A model generated the notes under the pieces. That model did no database searches. It was not told the origin of the DNA and saw only the letters and a program-made list of their open reading frames with translations. A DNA stretch of 64,000 nucleotides from Corynebacterium glucuronolyticum DSM 44120 (lineage in GTDB: Bacteria; Actinomycetota; Actinomycetes; Mycobacteriales; Mycobacteriaceae). The DNA lies in NCBI RefSeq assembly GCF_030440595.1, contig NZ_CP047452.1:2790001-2854000 (forward strand), in the 5' to 3' direction. Below, piece after piece: positions 36,104 through 44,963 of the stretch (position 1 is its first letter; each line of letters starts with the position of its first letter). The position numbers and the translations under genes were made by a program.

Positions 36104-39100
36104 TTACTCCGCATCCTTACGGCGGCGGAGTGCGATGAACGCGCCACCCAAAAGCAGGGAGAGGAAGCCGATGGTGAGCGCCAGCTGCACATACTGCGCG
36201 CCGGTCTCAGCCAGAGCGGAATCCTTCTTGGAGTGCTTCCCGGGCTTTTGATTGGTAGCACCATTTCCGGAGCGAGTCGGCTCGCCCGCCTCGCCACGGC
36301 CCTTCGGGGACTGCGGCGACGGATCCTGCTTGCCAGGGGCCTGCTTGCCAGGGGCCTGCTTGCCAGGGGCCTGCTTGCCGGGGGCTTGCTGTCCCGGTGC
36401 CGTCTGGCCAGGAGCCTGCGGGAGATCCGGGAGGGCGTGGCGACCTGGCGCGGAGCCCGTGTCTACGATGCCGAACTGATCCAGTGCCCAGGCACCGCCA
36501 CCCAACAGAGCGAGGCCACCGAGGATGCCACCGATGATGGCACCAGCCTTTTCCTCCTCGGAGGAGCCGTTGGCCGGTGGGGTGGGCGTGTCAGACTTGG
36601 CGATCGTCACGCTCTTGCTGACGAGATCCTTCGAGCCGTCGGGGTAGGTGACCTCAATCGGGATGACATAGGGCCCGTCCTTGATGTTCGCCGGCGGATT
36701 GAGAGTGAGCTTGCCGGTCTTTGGATCGATCTTCGCCCACGCCGGAGCGTCCTTACCGAGGGCGAACTTCGTGCCCTTCGGCATCGTCTCCGTTGCCTCC
36801 GTAGCCGGATCATCAAAGGACGGCGTGACCACAATGCCCGAACCACCAGGAACGATCGGCTTCGCATCCGGGTACCGCGGCTCCGCCGTATCCTTCGATT
36901 CCTTCACCTCGGCAACCAGCGTCGCCTTGGAGATGACCTCACCGTTCGCCAGACCCTCAACCTTGATCTCATAATCGCCGGGTTCTGCGTTAGCCGGGGC
37001 ATCGATGGTGACCTCACCCGTTTTCTTATCAATCGTCACGTTCCAGCCATCCGGGAAGGAAACCAGCCGGAAAGTGGAGCCGGGAACAACCTGATCGCCC
37101 AGGTTCGTCTTCACCTTCACAGGCTCATCGCCAACCGTCGTCTTCGGGTAGGCGAGCTTCGAATTCGCGATCATGACGCGCTGGTAGACGATGCCCTTGG
37201 AGCCGTCGGCATAGGTGACCTCGATCGGGATGCGGTGAGCACCCGTCGGGACATCTGCCGCCGGAGCGATGGTGAGCTCACCGGTCTCCGGATCGATGGT
37301 CACCCACTTCGGAGCACCCTCACCGAGGGCGAACTTTGTGCCCTCGGGCTTTGTCTCCTTCGTATCTGCGGTAGTGGGATCGTCGAAGGTCGGTGCCTTC
37401 ACCTTGTCCGTGGTGCCGGCGAAGATCACCGGGGTTGTGCCCGGGTAGTACGGCTGCGCCGTGTCCTTCGTCGGGCGGGCAGCGGGCTTTTCGACGACGA
37501 CCGGGACGTTGACGATCTCCGTCGAGTGATCGCCGTAGGTGACCTCTACGGGGACGAGGTAGCCGCCGGGCTGAACCTTGTCCGTGGGCTTCAGAGTGAG
37601 CGCACCGGAAGTGGGGTCGACGGTGACCCAATCGAGGTTCGGGTCCCCGGGGGCCGTCGACAAGCCAAAGGAGACATCCGCAGGCTTTTCCTCCGCCGCG
37701 TCCGTGGTCGGATCATCGAAGGACGGGGCGGGGACGGTGACGTCCGTGCCCTGCTCAACGCGGGTGGCGGCACCCGGGTAGAAGGGCTGCGTCGTCTGCG
37801 CCTCGGTGAGCGTGGGCTCCTCCTTCGGATCCGTGACAACGACCGTGACCTGCGTCATCACCGTCTTGGTCACACCACCGACGGTGACCTCGACGGGAAT
37901 CTCGTAAGTGCCAGCCGGAACGTCCGCACCGGGATTTGCCGTGACCTGGCCGGTCTTGGGATCGACGGAGACCCAATTCGGTGCGTCAGCACCGAGCTTG
38001 TAGGAGGTACCTTCCGGAACGCGCTCGACGTGCCCGGTAAACGGGTCGTCGACAGACGGCGGATCGATGGTGAGTGTCTCGCCGCGCTCGACCGGGTGGG
38101 CGGGGCCGTAACTCGGGGTGAGCATCGGGCGCTCGCGCACCGTGATCGTCGACTCGATGACATCCTTCGTACCATCAGGGTAGGTGACCTGCACCTTTAC
38201 CGGGTACGTACCGGGCTGCGCAGCGGCCGGGGGTGTCGCAGTAACCGTACCCGTCTCTGGGTTCACCGTGACCCAACTCGGGTTGTCTGGATCGCCGGCG
38301 AAGGTCGTCTCCGCCGGGGGCTGGACCGGGAACTGCGGGGAGAGCGAGATCTCATTGCCGGCGGTGACCGGCGCGGTGGACAACGTACCGTTGGGCACAT
38401 TCTCCGTGGCCAGGCGCGGATTATAGGTATCGGCATCCGTCACCGGCTTCTTGACCAGCACCGGAACCATGACCGTATCCGTGGAGCCGTCCTCGTAGGT
38501 GACGACAACGGGGACATTATAGGTGCCCGGCGCGATGTCCTTACCCGGCTTCGCGGTGAACTCGCCGGTAGCTGCGTCGACAGAGGCCCATTCCGGAGCG
38601 CTATCACCGAGTTTGTAGGAGGTACCAGCCGGAGCCTGCTCCTTCTCCTCGGTGCTCGGATCGTCGAAGCTCGGAGCCGGGATCTTTTCCTTAGCGCCGG
38701 CCTCGACCGGGGTGGCCGTGCTGGGGTAGCGCGGCTGGACCTTGTCGGCGGTCTCCTCCTTCTGCGCTGCCTCCGTCACGTTGACGGGAATGACAACCTT
38801 ATCCGTCGAACCGTCGCTATAGGTGACCTCAATCGGGACGTTGTACGTCTGCGGATCCAGGCCCTCCGGCGGGTTGAGGGTGAGCTTGCCGGTCTGCGGG
38901 TCGACGGTCACCCAATCCGGAGCGTCCGCACCGAGCTTGTAGGAGGTGCCCGCCGGGGCTTCCTCCTTCTCCTCGGTCGCCGGATCGTCGAAGCTCGGGC
39001 CGGAGACAACCTTGTCCTTCTCGCCCGCTGCGACCGTGGCGGTGGGGGAGGAGGGGCCGGGGTTGAGCTGCTGGCTCAGATCCTTCGGTATGGGCAGAAC

Positions 39101-42100
39101 CGTCACCGTCACCGGGATGCGGTCGGTGGAGCCATCCGGGTAGGTGGCGACAACCGTACCGGTGTAGGCCTGCGGTTCCACCTCGGCACCAGGGGCGATC
39201 GTGGCGGCACCGGTGTTGGGATCTACGGTGATCCAGTCCGGGCCCTCGAAGGAGAACGTGGTGCCCTCGGGGCGCTCCTCCTTCTCGGAGGTCGTCGGAT
39301 CGTCGAAGCTCGGGACCGTGGACTTTACGGTCTGACCCGCCTGAACAGCGTTATCGTTGGCCTTGTAGCGAGGCTCCGCGATCTGCGCCGTCTTCTTCGG
39401 CTGGGCGGAAACCGTCACCGGGACGAAGTACGTATCCGTCGTGCCGTCGGGGTAGGTGACCTCAACCGGGACGTTGTACGTGGCCGGCTCGGTGCCTGCG
39501 GGCGGGGTGGCGGTGAGCTCGCCGGTTGTCGGATCGACCTTTACCCAATCCGGTGCTGCCTTTCCTGTGGCGTAGGTTGCGGTGACCGGGGCTTTGTCAT
39601 TGACCCAGCCGGGGGCCTTTACCTTCGCCGTTTCACCCGCGGTGACCTTCGCTTCGTCCGGCGTTGCCGGATCGTAGGTGACCTTATCCTCCGGGGTCTC
39701 GGGGACCTCCTGGGCGGCGACGCGCACCGGTACCATGACGGTTCCCGTGGAACCGTCGGGGTAGGTGACCTCAACCGGGACGTTGTACGTGCCCGGCTCG
39801 ACCGTGGCACCGGGGCTGACCGTGAGCGACCCATCGGCGTTCACCGTCACCCACGTCGGGGCACCCGAGCCCTTCTCGAAGGTGGTGCCCGACGGGAGGG
39901 TGGTTCCATTCTCGCCCCTCGGGGCGGGGATGGTGGAGGATTCGCCCTGCGTCGTGGCCGGCGCATCCTCGTAATCCGGCTGGAACTCCACCGCCTGCTT
40001 CTCCGGCTCGGAGACAACGACGGTCACCGTGCCTTCATCGGTGGACTGATCCGCGTAGGTGACAACGACGGGGATGTCGTAGGCCTTCGGATCGGTGCCC
40101 TTCGGCGGGTTGGCGGTGACCGCACCCGTCGTCGGGTCGATGGACACCCAGCTCGGAGCGCCGTCACCGAGGGAGAAGGTCGCACCTGCCGGGGCGGTTT
40201 CCGTTTCCTCGGTGTTCGGATCGTCGAAGCTCGGGGCGTCGCCCGTCACCGGGTCGCCACCAGCCTGGGCGGTGAGGTCCTTAGCCGGGTAGTACGGATC
40301 GTTGAGGGAGGCCTCCTTCGGTGCCTCCGTCACCGTGAACGGGACGTTCACCGTGTCCGTGGAGCCATCCGGGTAGGTGACAACAACCGGGATGGTGTGC
40401 TCGCCGGGCTCGAGATCCTTCGGCGGGTTGGCCGTGACCTCGCCCGTCTCGGGATCGACGGTAGCCCAGTCGGGAGCGCCCTCGCCCTTGGCGAAGGTCG
40501 TGCCCTCCGGCTTCTTGCCGGTATCGAAGGTGGGGGCGGGAACCGTAGCTGTGCCACCGGCCTGAACCGGGGTGTTGGCCTGTGGGTAGGACGGCTGGTT
40601 CGTGTCCGCGTCCTTTACCTTCGCGGTCACCTTCACCGGGATGTTGACCGTGTCGGTGGAGCCGTCCGGGTAGGTGACGACGACGGGAACGGTGTACTCG
40701 CCCGCCGGAACGTCCGCACCGGGCTTGACGGTGATCTCGCCGGTATTCGGGTCGACCGTGGCCCACTCCGGAACGTTGTCACCGGAGCCCTTGGCGAACC
40801 TCGTGCCCTCCGGGGCCTTTTCGACGCCGTCGGTGGTCGGGTCATCGAAGCTCGGGGCCGCGATGGTGGCCTCGGAACCGGCAGGAACCGTCGTCGTGGA
40901 CGACGGGTACAGCGGCTGCGACGCATCGGCCGCGGGGAGGACCGTCACCGTGGCGTTGATGGTCTGCGTGGAACCATCCGGATAGGTGACGACGACCGGA
41001 ATGGTGGTGTCACCGGCCGGAACGTTTGCACCGGGCTTGACGGTGATCTTACCGGTAGCGGGGTCGACCGTTACCCACCCCGGAACGTTGTCACCGGGGC
41101 CGAATGTAGAGCCCTCGGGGAGGGGGGAGCCGTCGACAAGCGTAGGAGCGGGGATGGTGACCGGCGCATCCTTACCGACGACCGTCGGCTCGGGCGGGTA
41201 GGCAGCCTGGTTCTTCTCCGCATCCGTGACGTACTGGTTGACATGCACCGGAACGTTGACCCTGTCCGTGGTGCCATCCGGGTAGGTGACGACGACGGGA
41301 ACGGTGTAATCGCCCGCCGGAACGTCCGCTCCGGGCTTGGCGGTGACGGTGCCGGTAGCGGGGTCGACCGTTGCCCACTCCGGAACGTTGTCACCGGTGC
41401 CCTTAGCGAACGTCGTGCCCTGCGGCATCTCCTCCTTCTCGGAGGTGCGCGGGCGATCGAAGGTGACAGGGATCGTCGTCTTGCCGCGCTGCGAAACCTC
41501 CGTTGCCTGCGGGTATGCGGGAACGTTGGCCTCGGCTTGAGTGAGCACCTTCTCCGTCACGACAACCGGGGCGGTGATCGTGTCCGTCGAACCGTCCGGA
41601 TACGTCACTGTGACGGGAACCTCGTACGTTCCGACGGGGACCTCCGCATTCGGGCGCAGCGTGAGCATACCGGTCTGCGGATCAACCTCGACCCAATCCC
41701 GTGCATCCGCTCCGGGGGCGAAGGTCGTACCAGCGGGAACGCGCTCCTGCACATCCGTTGTGTTCGGATCATCGAAGCTCGGATCCGTCACCGAACCGCG
41801 GGAATCCTGCGCCACACTCGTGGGCGTGGAACCGTACGTGGGGCTGTACTTTTCTGCATCCGGCGTCCGCTTCGTTACCTCTACCGGCACGAACACGATA
41901 TCGGAGGAACCGTCCGGGTAGTTGGCGCGGACCGGGACCTGGTAGACACCAGGCTTCGCGTCCTTCGGCGGGTTCGCGGTGACCGAACCATCCGGGTTCA
42001 CCGTGACCCAGTCAGGAGCCGGCGTTGCGTCCGGGAAAATGCTGTTCAAGGCGGTGGCATCCGGCGCGTCGAAAAGCGTGCCCGAGGGGGCAGATTCCGT

Positions 42101-44551
42101 TTCCGGCGTGTTCGGATCATCGAAGGTGAGCGGGGCCGTCGTGACCGACGAGCCCTGCTCCACCGTCGGAGTATCCGAACCGACCTGGGGCTGATACGTG
42201 TCTCGATCCTGCTTGACGAGGGCCGGGTTCGGATCGACGACGACCTTGCCACCACCCTGGATCGTGTGTTTCACACCATCCTCATCGGTGACCTCGTACT
42301 GGACGGTGACATCGGTGTACGTGCCCGCCTTAGCAGTCTCATCCACCGTCAACATGCCGTCGGGAGCAAGGGAGAAGCCCTGCGGGAGCTCGCTCACTAC
42401 CTTGAAGTTTGTGGGCTTGATCTCGACGGGCTTGCCGTCCTTGTCTTTCGCATCCGTAGGCAGGCCAACCACACTGATCGGCTTGGAGGCCTTCTCGCCC
42501 TCCTTGAAAGTGTAATCCAGCATCGTGGCCTTGGTCACCGTCAAATTATCGGTGGTGCCGATCCGAATAGTCTTCGGCTTGCCCGATGCGGCGGGGACCT
42601 GGCCGACGGCGGTGACATTCACCGGGAAGGTGCCGAACTCCGTCGGCGTGCCCGTGATCTTTCCTGTCTTTTCATCAAACGTCAGGCCCTGGGGCAGCGG
42701 GGTCTCCGGGTCAAGCTCGAAGGTCCAGTCCACCTTGGTCTTGGCGATCTCGCTCGGAACCTCGACGAAGCCCTCGGCCTTGGTCTTATCCGCGTTGTTG
42801 GCGGGGTTACCCGGGGTCTGCAGCGGGTACGACGTGCCCACACTGCCGTACGGGGTGTGAAGCCTGGCGGGGATCGCCGTGAAGCTATCCACGCCCATGA
42901 TCAGCGGGTCCTGGCCATCCGGGAGCGCGTACAGCGTCGCCGTGTAGGTGGAGACCTCCTTCAGATCCTCCGACACCGTCAGCGGGCAGGAGGGGATGAG
43001 GCCATCCGCAGTGGCGAACTCCTCGCAGGTCTTAACCTCGGCGCCGTTCGGATCCGTCCAGATGATGCGGTACTTCTGATCCGCCTGCGCTGGCCAGCCC
43101 GACGCACCCGTATCGACGGTTACGCCCGGGGTGGCAAAGGACGTCCGCGTGTCGTAGGTGAGCACGTCAAACGTGGAATGCGGAGTAAGCGCGCCGATAT
43201 TGAGGTTGGCGAAATACTCGGCCGAAAGCGACTGCGACGCGTTCGCATCGAGCAAATAGCCAGTGCCGAACGGGTCCTTACCAGTGAAATTGGACCCACC
43301 CCAGATCTCATTCCTAAACGGAGTAGTCACACCGGCAACGCGCGGCATATTCGGCGTCGAAATGTACATCCAGTCCCAGTTGACGTGCTTGACGCTATTG
43401 TCCAAGCTACCGTTGCCCCAGGAACCCTCCGTGGGACTGCCAGCAACCGTACCCACCTTATCCCTAGGCACACGACCAGCGGAACGGTCATCCCGACCCC
43501 ACGTGCCGTTGAAACGAATCTTGTACGCACCCTTGGCATCCGTGGTGGTGGCGACCGTCTCCGCGATCCACTCCGGATGCGCCCGCACCTGCTCCATAAT
43601 CCAGTCATTGAGCTTCACCGCATCCTCATACGTCCACTGCTCCCCGCGCAGCGCATGGCCGTTGAAAAGCCTAGTTTGGTTGGCTTTGTGGTAAGCAAGG
43701 ATCTCATTGACCGCCTCGTCTGCCAAATAGGAGGCAACAACCTGCACATTCGGGATGCCTCGGTCATAGGCCGGGTTATTGACATCCTCCCAGCGAAGGG
43801 AGCCCACGCCCTGCACCCAGTTCCAATACACGCGACCATTCACATCACCGCTTGTGCCCTGCATCGCCTCCGGGGTTTGGAACACCCACTGCTCCCGCGG
43901 CTTGTGATTGGGCAGCGACGGGTCTTCCTTCTTCTTAAACAGTGCCCGCGCATTGCGCACGCGGCCGCCTGTCCAATCCGCGTGGCCCGTGGTATCAACG
44001 ACGACGCCGTCGGGAACCGGACGGTAGCCGTAGGACCAGAACAATTCCATACCCTCCGGCGGGCGGAACCAGAGTTGCACCTTTTCCTTATAGGCCAGCG
44101 TCGGATCGGCAGTGAACGTGTGCTCTTTGCCATTGGCATCCAAGTACGGCTTCATCTCGATGGTGAACGTGCCATCATCCCTGGTCACTGTCTTATACAG
44201 GGGAGAGGAGATCTGCCCATTCTTATTCTTCTCCGTCCACTTGGCATACACCTCAACACCCCCAAGTGGTGCACCTGCTGCCACTGCGTCCTGGATCCAG
44301 ACGGTGGGAACCGTCTTCAGCTCCGCCACGGTGCCGTTAACGGTGCCCTTGGCATCTTGCTCGCCGGTCGCCTCAATGGCACTGGCAAAGAAGCCACTTT
44401 GCACCTCGTCGGCGGTCACGGGGGCGGTGGCCGGGGCGCTTGCGGTTTGGGCGACGGCTTGCGGGTAGGTGACGGGGACGATCCCGGGGAGGATCAGCGT
44501 CAGTGATACGGCTGCTGCCGCGATGGAAAAGCCCTTGGGTTTGTAGTGCAC
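36104..44551 (-). CDS. giant LPxTG-type surface protein with about 18 YPDG/Rib-like repeats
   Basis: The 2,815-residue protein starts with a GTG-initiated signal peptide (about 1-35) with AAAGGATGAC upstream. Residues about 50-560 are a unique domain with paired Trp-rich stretches. An Ig/He_PIG-like segment follows (LPQGLTFDEKTGKITGTPTEFGTFPV). About 18 repeats of about 100 residues then follow, each with SFDDP, FxxGxxAPxWVTVDPxTG and VTYPDGSTD blocks, the Rib/alpha or YPDG adhesin repeat. The C-terminus has a hydrophobic segment (about 2670-2690), PGKQA repeats, LAETG (2780-2784), a membrane helix and RRRKD. It is probably sortase-anchored, a stalk-like adhesin. TTA, CTA and TCA codons are almost absent, leaving a huge antisense open frame. 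Confidence 0.9.
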   Translation of the reverse strand: MHYKPKGFSIAAAAVSLTLILPGIVPVTYPQAVAQTASAPATAPVTADEVQSGFFASAIEATGEQDAKGTVNGTVAELKTVPTVWIQDAVAAGAPLGGVEVYAKWTEKNKNGQISSPLYKTVTRDDGTFTIEMKPYLDANGKEHTFTADPTLAYKEKVQLWFRPPEGMELFWSYGYRPVPDGVVVDTTGHADWTGGRVRNARALFKKKEDPSLPNHKPREQWVFQTPEAMQGTSGDVNGRVYWNWVQGVGSLRWEDVNNPAYDRGIPNVQVVASYLADEAVNEILAYHKANQTRLFNGHALRGEQWTYEDAVKLNDWIMEQVRAHPEWIAETVATTTDAKGAYKIRFNGTWGRDDRSAGRVPRDKVGTVAGSPTEGSWGNGSLDNSVKHVNWDWMYISTPNMPRVAGVTTPFRNEIWGGSNFTGKDPFGTGYLLDANASQSLSAEYFANLNIGALTPHSTFDVLTYDTRTSFATPGVTVDTGASGWPAQADQKYRIIWTDPNGAEVKTCEEFATADGLIPSCPLTVSEDLKEVSTYTATLYALPDGQDPLIMGVDSFTAIPARLHTPYGSVGTSYPLQTPGNPANNADKTKAEGFVEVPSEIAKTKVDWTFELDPETPLPQGLTFDEKTGKITGTPTEFGTFPVNVTAVGQVPAASGKPKTIRIGTTDNLTVTKATMLDYTFKEGEKASKPISVVGLPTDAKDKDGKPVEIKPTNFKVVSELPQGFSLAPDGMLTVDETAKAGTYTDVTVQYEVTDEDGVKHTIQGGGKVVVDPNPALVKQDRDTYQPQVGSDTPTVEQGSSVTTAPLTFDDPNTPETESAPSGTLFDAPDATALNSIFPDATPAPDWVTVNPDGSVTANPPKDAKPGVYQVPVRANYPDGSSDIVFVPVEVTKRTPDAEKYSPTYGSTPTSVAQDSRGSVTDPSFDDPNTTDVQERVPAGTTFAPGADARDWVEVDPQTGMLTLRPNAEVPVGTYEVPVTVTYPDGSTDTITAPVVVTEKVLTQAEANVPAYPQATEVSQRGKTTIPVTFDRPRTSEKEEMPQGTTFAKGTGDNVPEWATVDPATGTVTAKPGADVPAGDYTVPVVVTYPDGTTDRVNVPVHVNQYVTDAEKNQAAYPPEPTVVGKDAPVTIPAPTLVDGSPLPEGSTFGPGDNVPGWVTVDPATGKITVKPGANVPAGDTTIPVVVTYPDGSTQTINATVTVLPAADASQPLYPSSTTTVPAGSEATIAAPSFDDPTTDGVEKAPEGTRFAKGSGDNVPEWATVDPNTGEITVKPGADVPAGEYTVPVVVTYPDGSTDTVNIPVKVTAKVKDADTNQPSYPQANTPVQAGGTATVPAPTFDTGKKPEGTTFAKGEGAPDWATVDPETGEVTANPPKDLEPGEHTIPVVVTYPDGSTDTVNVPFTVTEAPKEASLNDPYYPAKDLTAQAGGDPVTGDAPSFDDPNTEETETAPAGATFSLGDGAPSWVSIDPTTGAVTANPPKGTDPKAYDIPVVVTYADQSTDEGTVTVVVSEPEKQAVEFQPDYEDAPATTQGESSTIPAPRGENGTTLPSGTTFEKGSGAPTWVTVNADGSLTVSPGATVEPGTYNVPVEVTYPDGSTGTVMVPVRVAAQEVPETPEDKVTYDPATPDEAKVTAGETAKVKAPGWVNDKAPVTATYATGKAAPDWVKVDPTTGELTATPPAGTEPATYNVPVEVTYPDGTTDTYFVPVTVSAQPKKTAQIAEPRYKANDNAVQAGQTVKSTVPSFDDPTTSEKEERPEGTTFSFEGPDWITVDPNTGAATIAPGAEVEPQAYTGTVVATYPDGSTDRIPVTVTVLPIPKDLSQQLNPGPSSPTATVAAGEKDKVVSGPSFDDPATEEKEEAPAGTSYKLGADAPDWVTVDPQTGKLTLNPPEGLDPQTYNVPIEVTYSDGSTDKVVIPVNVTEAAQKEETADKVQPRYPSTATPVEAGAKEKIPAPSFDDPSTEEKEQAPAGTSYKLGDSAPEWASVDAATGEFTAKPGKDIAPGTYNVPVVVTYEDGSTDTVMVPVLVKKPVTDADTYNPRLATENVPNGTLSTAPVTAGNEISLSPQFPVQPPAETTFAGDPDNPSWVTVNPETGTVTATPPAAAQPGTYPVKVQVTYPDGTKDVIESTITVRERPMLTPSYGPAHPVERGETLTIDPPSVDDPFTGHVERVPEGTSYKLGADAPNWVSVDPKTGQVTANPGADVPAGTYEIPVEVTVGGVTKTVMTQVTVVVTDPKEEPTLTEAQTTQPFYPGAATRVEQGTDVTVPAPSFDDPTTDAAEEKPADVSFGLSTAPGDPNLDWVTVDPTSGALTLKPTDKVQPGGYLVPVEVTYGDHSTEIVNVPVVVEKPAARPTKDTAQPYYPGTTPVIFAGTTDKVKAPTFDDPTTADTKETKPEGTKFALGEGAPKWVTIDPETGELTIAPAADVPTGAHRIPIEVTYADGSKGIVYQRVMIANSKLAYPKTTVGDEPVKVKTNLGDQVVPGSTFRLVSFPDGWNVTIDKKTGEVTIDAPANAEPGDYEIKVEGLANGEVISKATLVAEVKESKDTAEPRYPDAKPIVPGGSGIVVTPSFDDPATEATETMPKGTKFALGKDAPAWAKIDPKTGKLTLNPPANIKDGPYVIPIEVTYPDGSKDLVSKSVTIAKSDTPTPPANGSSEEEKAGAIIGGILGGLALLGGGAWALDQFGIVDTGSAPGRHALPDLPQAPGQTAPGQQAPGKQAPGKQAPGKQAPGKQDPSPQSPKGRGEAGEPTRSGNGATNQKPGKHSKKDSALAETGAQYVQLALTIGFLSLLLGGAFIALRRRKDAE
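36325..36384 (-). repeat. 15-bp tandem repeat encoding APGKQ units
   Basis: Four units of CCTGCTTGCCAGGGG (plus-strand letters; last unit with one change) encode the PGKQA wall-spanning repeats of the giant surface protein. The unit is a multiple of three, so copy number can vary without a frameshift. Confidence 0.85.
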
Positions 44552-44767
44552 AGCGTCATCCTTTGTTTTGGGTGCTTCCCCTCGCCTTAAATAATTTTCG
44601 TTTTATATTAAGCCGTGAGGGTTTCCTATTGGTCCCGATTTTAGAACAATTCTGCCAAATACGACAGAGTTCGCTGTGTGTAACTTTTAACTAGGGGCTT
44701 ATTTACCAGGGGGATGAATGTTGCGTCCCACCTGGCGTATAACAAACGCACAGAAATTGTTATTAGC

Positions 44768-44842
44768 CGCGCCCTCGGCAAGCGCGCCCTCGGCAAGCGC
44801 GCCCTCGGCAAGCGCGCCCTCGGCAAGCGCGCCCTCGGCAAG
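44768..44842. repeat. five perfect 15-bp tandem repeats (CGCGCCCTCGGCAAG)
   Basis: The units run head to tail at 44768, 44783, 44798, 44813 and 44828 without a mismatch. Plus-strand frames would read RALGK repeated five times within a 60-codon ORF (44714-44896). Coding status is uncertain. Confidence 0.85.
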
Positions 44843-44903
44843 CCTCAGGCGCGTAAAAAGGGGCCCGCCCAGGCGCGCGTAAAAAGGCGCGCGTAAAGAG
44901 GAA

Positions 44904-44939
44904 TGCCGGGTCCCGCCACACCCACGGCGGAACCCGGCA
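44904..44939 (-). terminator. stem-loop after leuS
   Basis: 14-nt arms TGCCGGGTCCCGCC and GGCGGAACCCGGCA (one mismatch), 8-nt loop, followed on the minus strand by ATTCCTCTTT. It lies 25 bp beyond the leuS stop. Confidence 0.6.
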
Positions 44940-44963
44940 CCATTAAAACGCCCGGAAGACGGT

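Larger units (their letters stand above)
44552..44963. other. intergenic region between leuS and the giant surface-protein gene
   Basis: 44552-44700 is AT-rich and should hold the surface-protein promoter (TTAATATAAAA on the minus strand near 44600-44620). 44768-44842 is a five-unit 15-bp tandem repeat, followed by GGCGCGTAAAAAGG-like units to 44896. A leuS terminator follows. No convincing gene is present. Confidence 0.6.

Noticed and set aside
36233..44506. Plus-strand open frame of 2,757 codons antisense to the giant surface protein
   Set aside because: Its codons face the sense codons in register, so its stops correspond to sense TTA, CTA and TCA. These codons are nearly unused in this GC-rich gene. 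The product is an Arg/Gly/Val-rich shadow without start signals; the sense frame has a signal peptide, repeats and an anchor.
44768..44842. CRISPR array
   Set aside because: The 15-bp units are contiguous without spacers and there are no cas genes.
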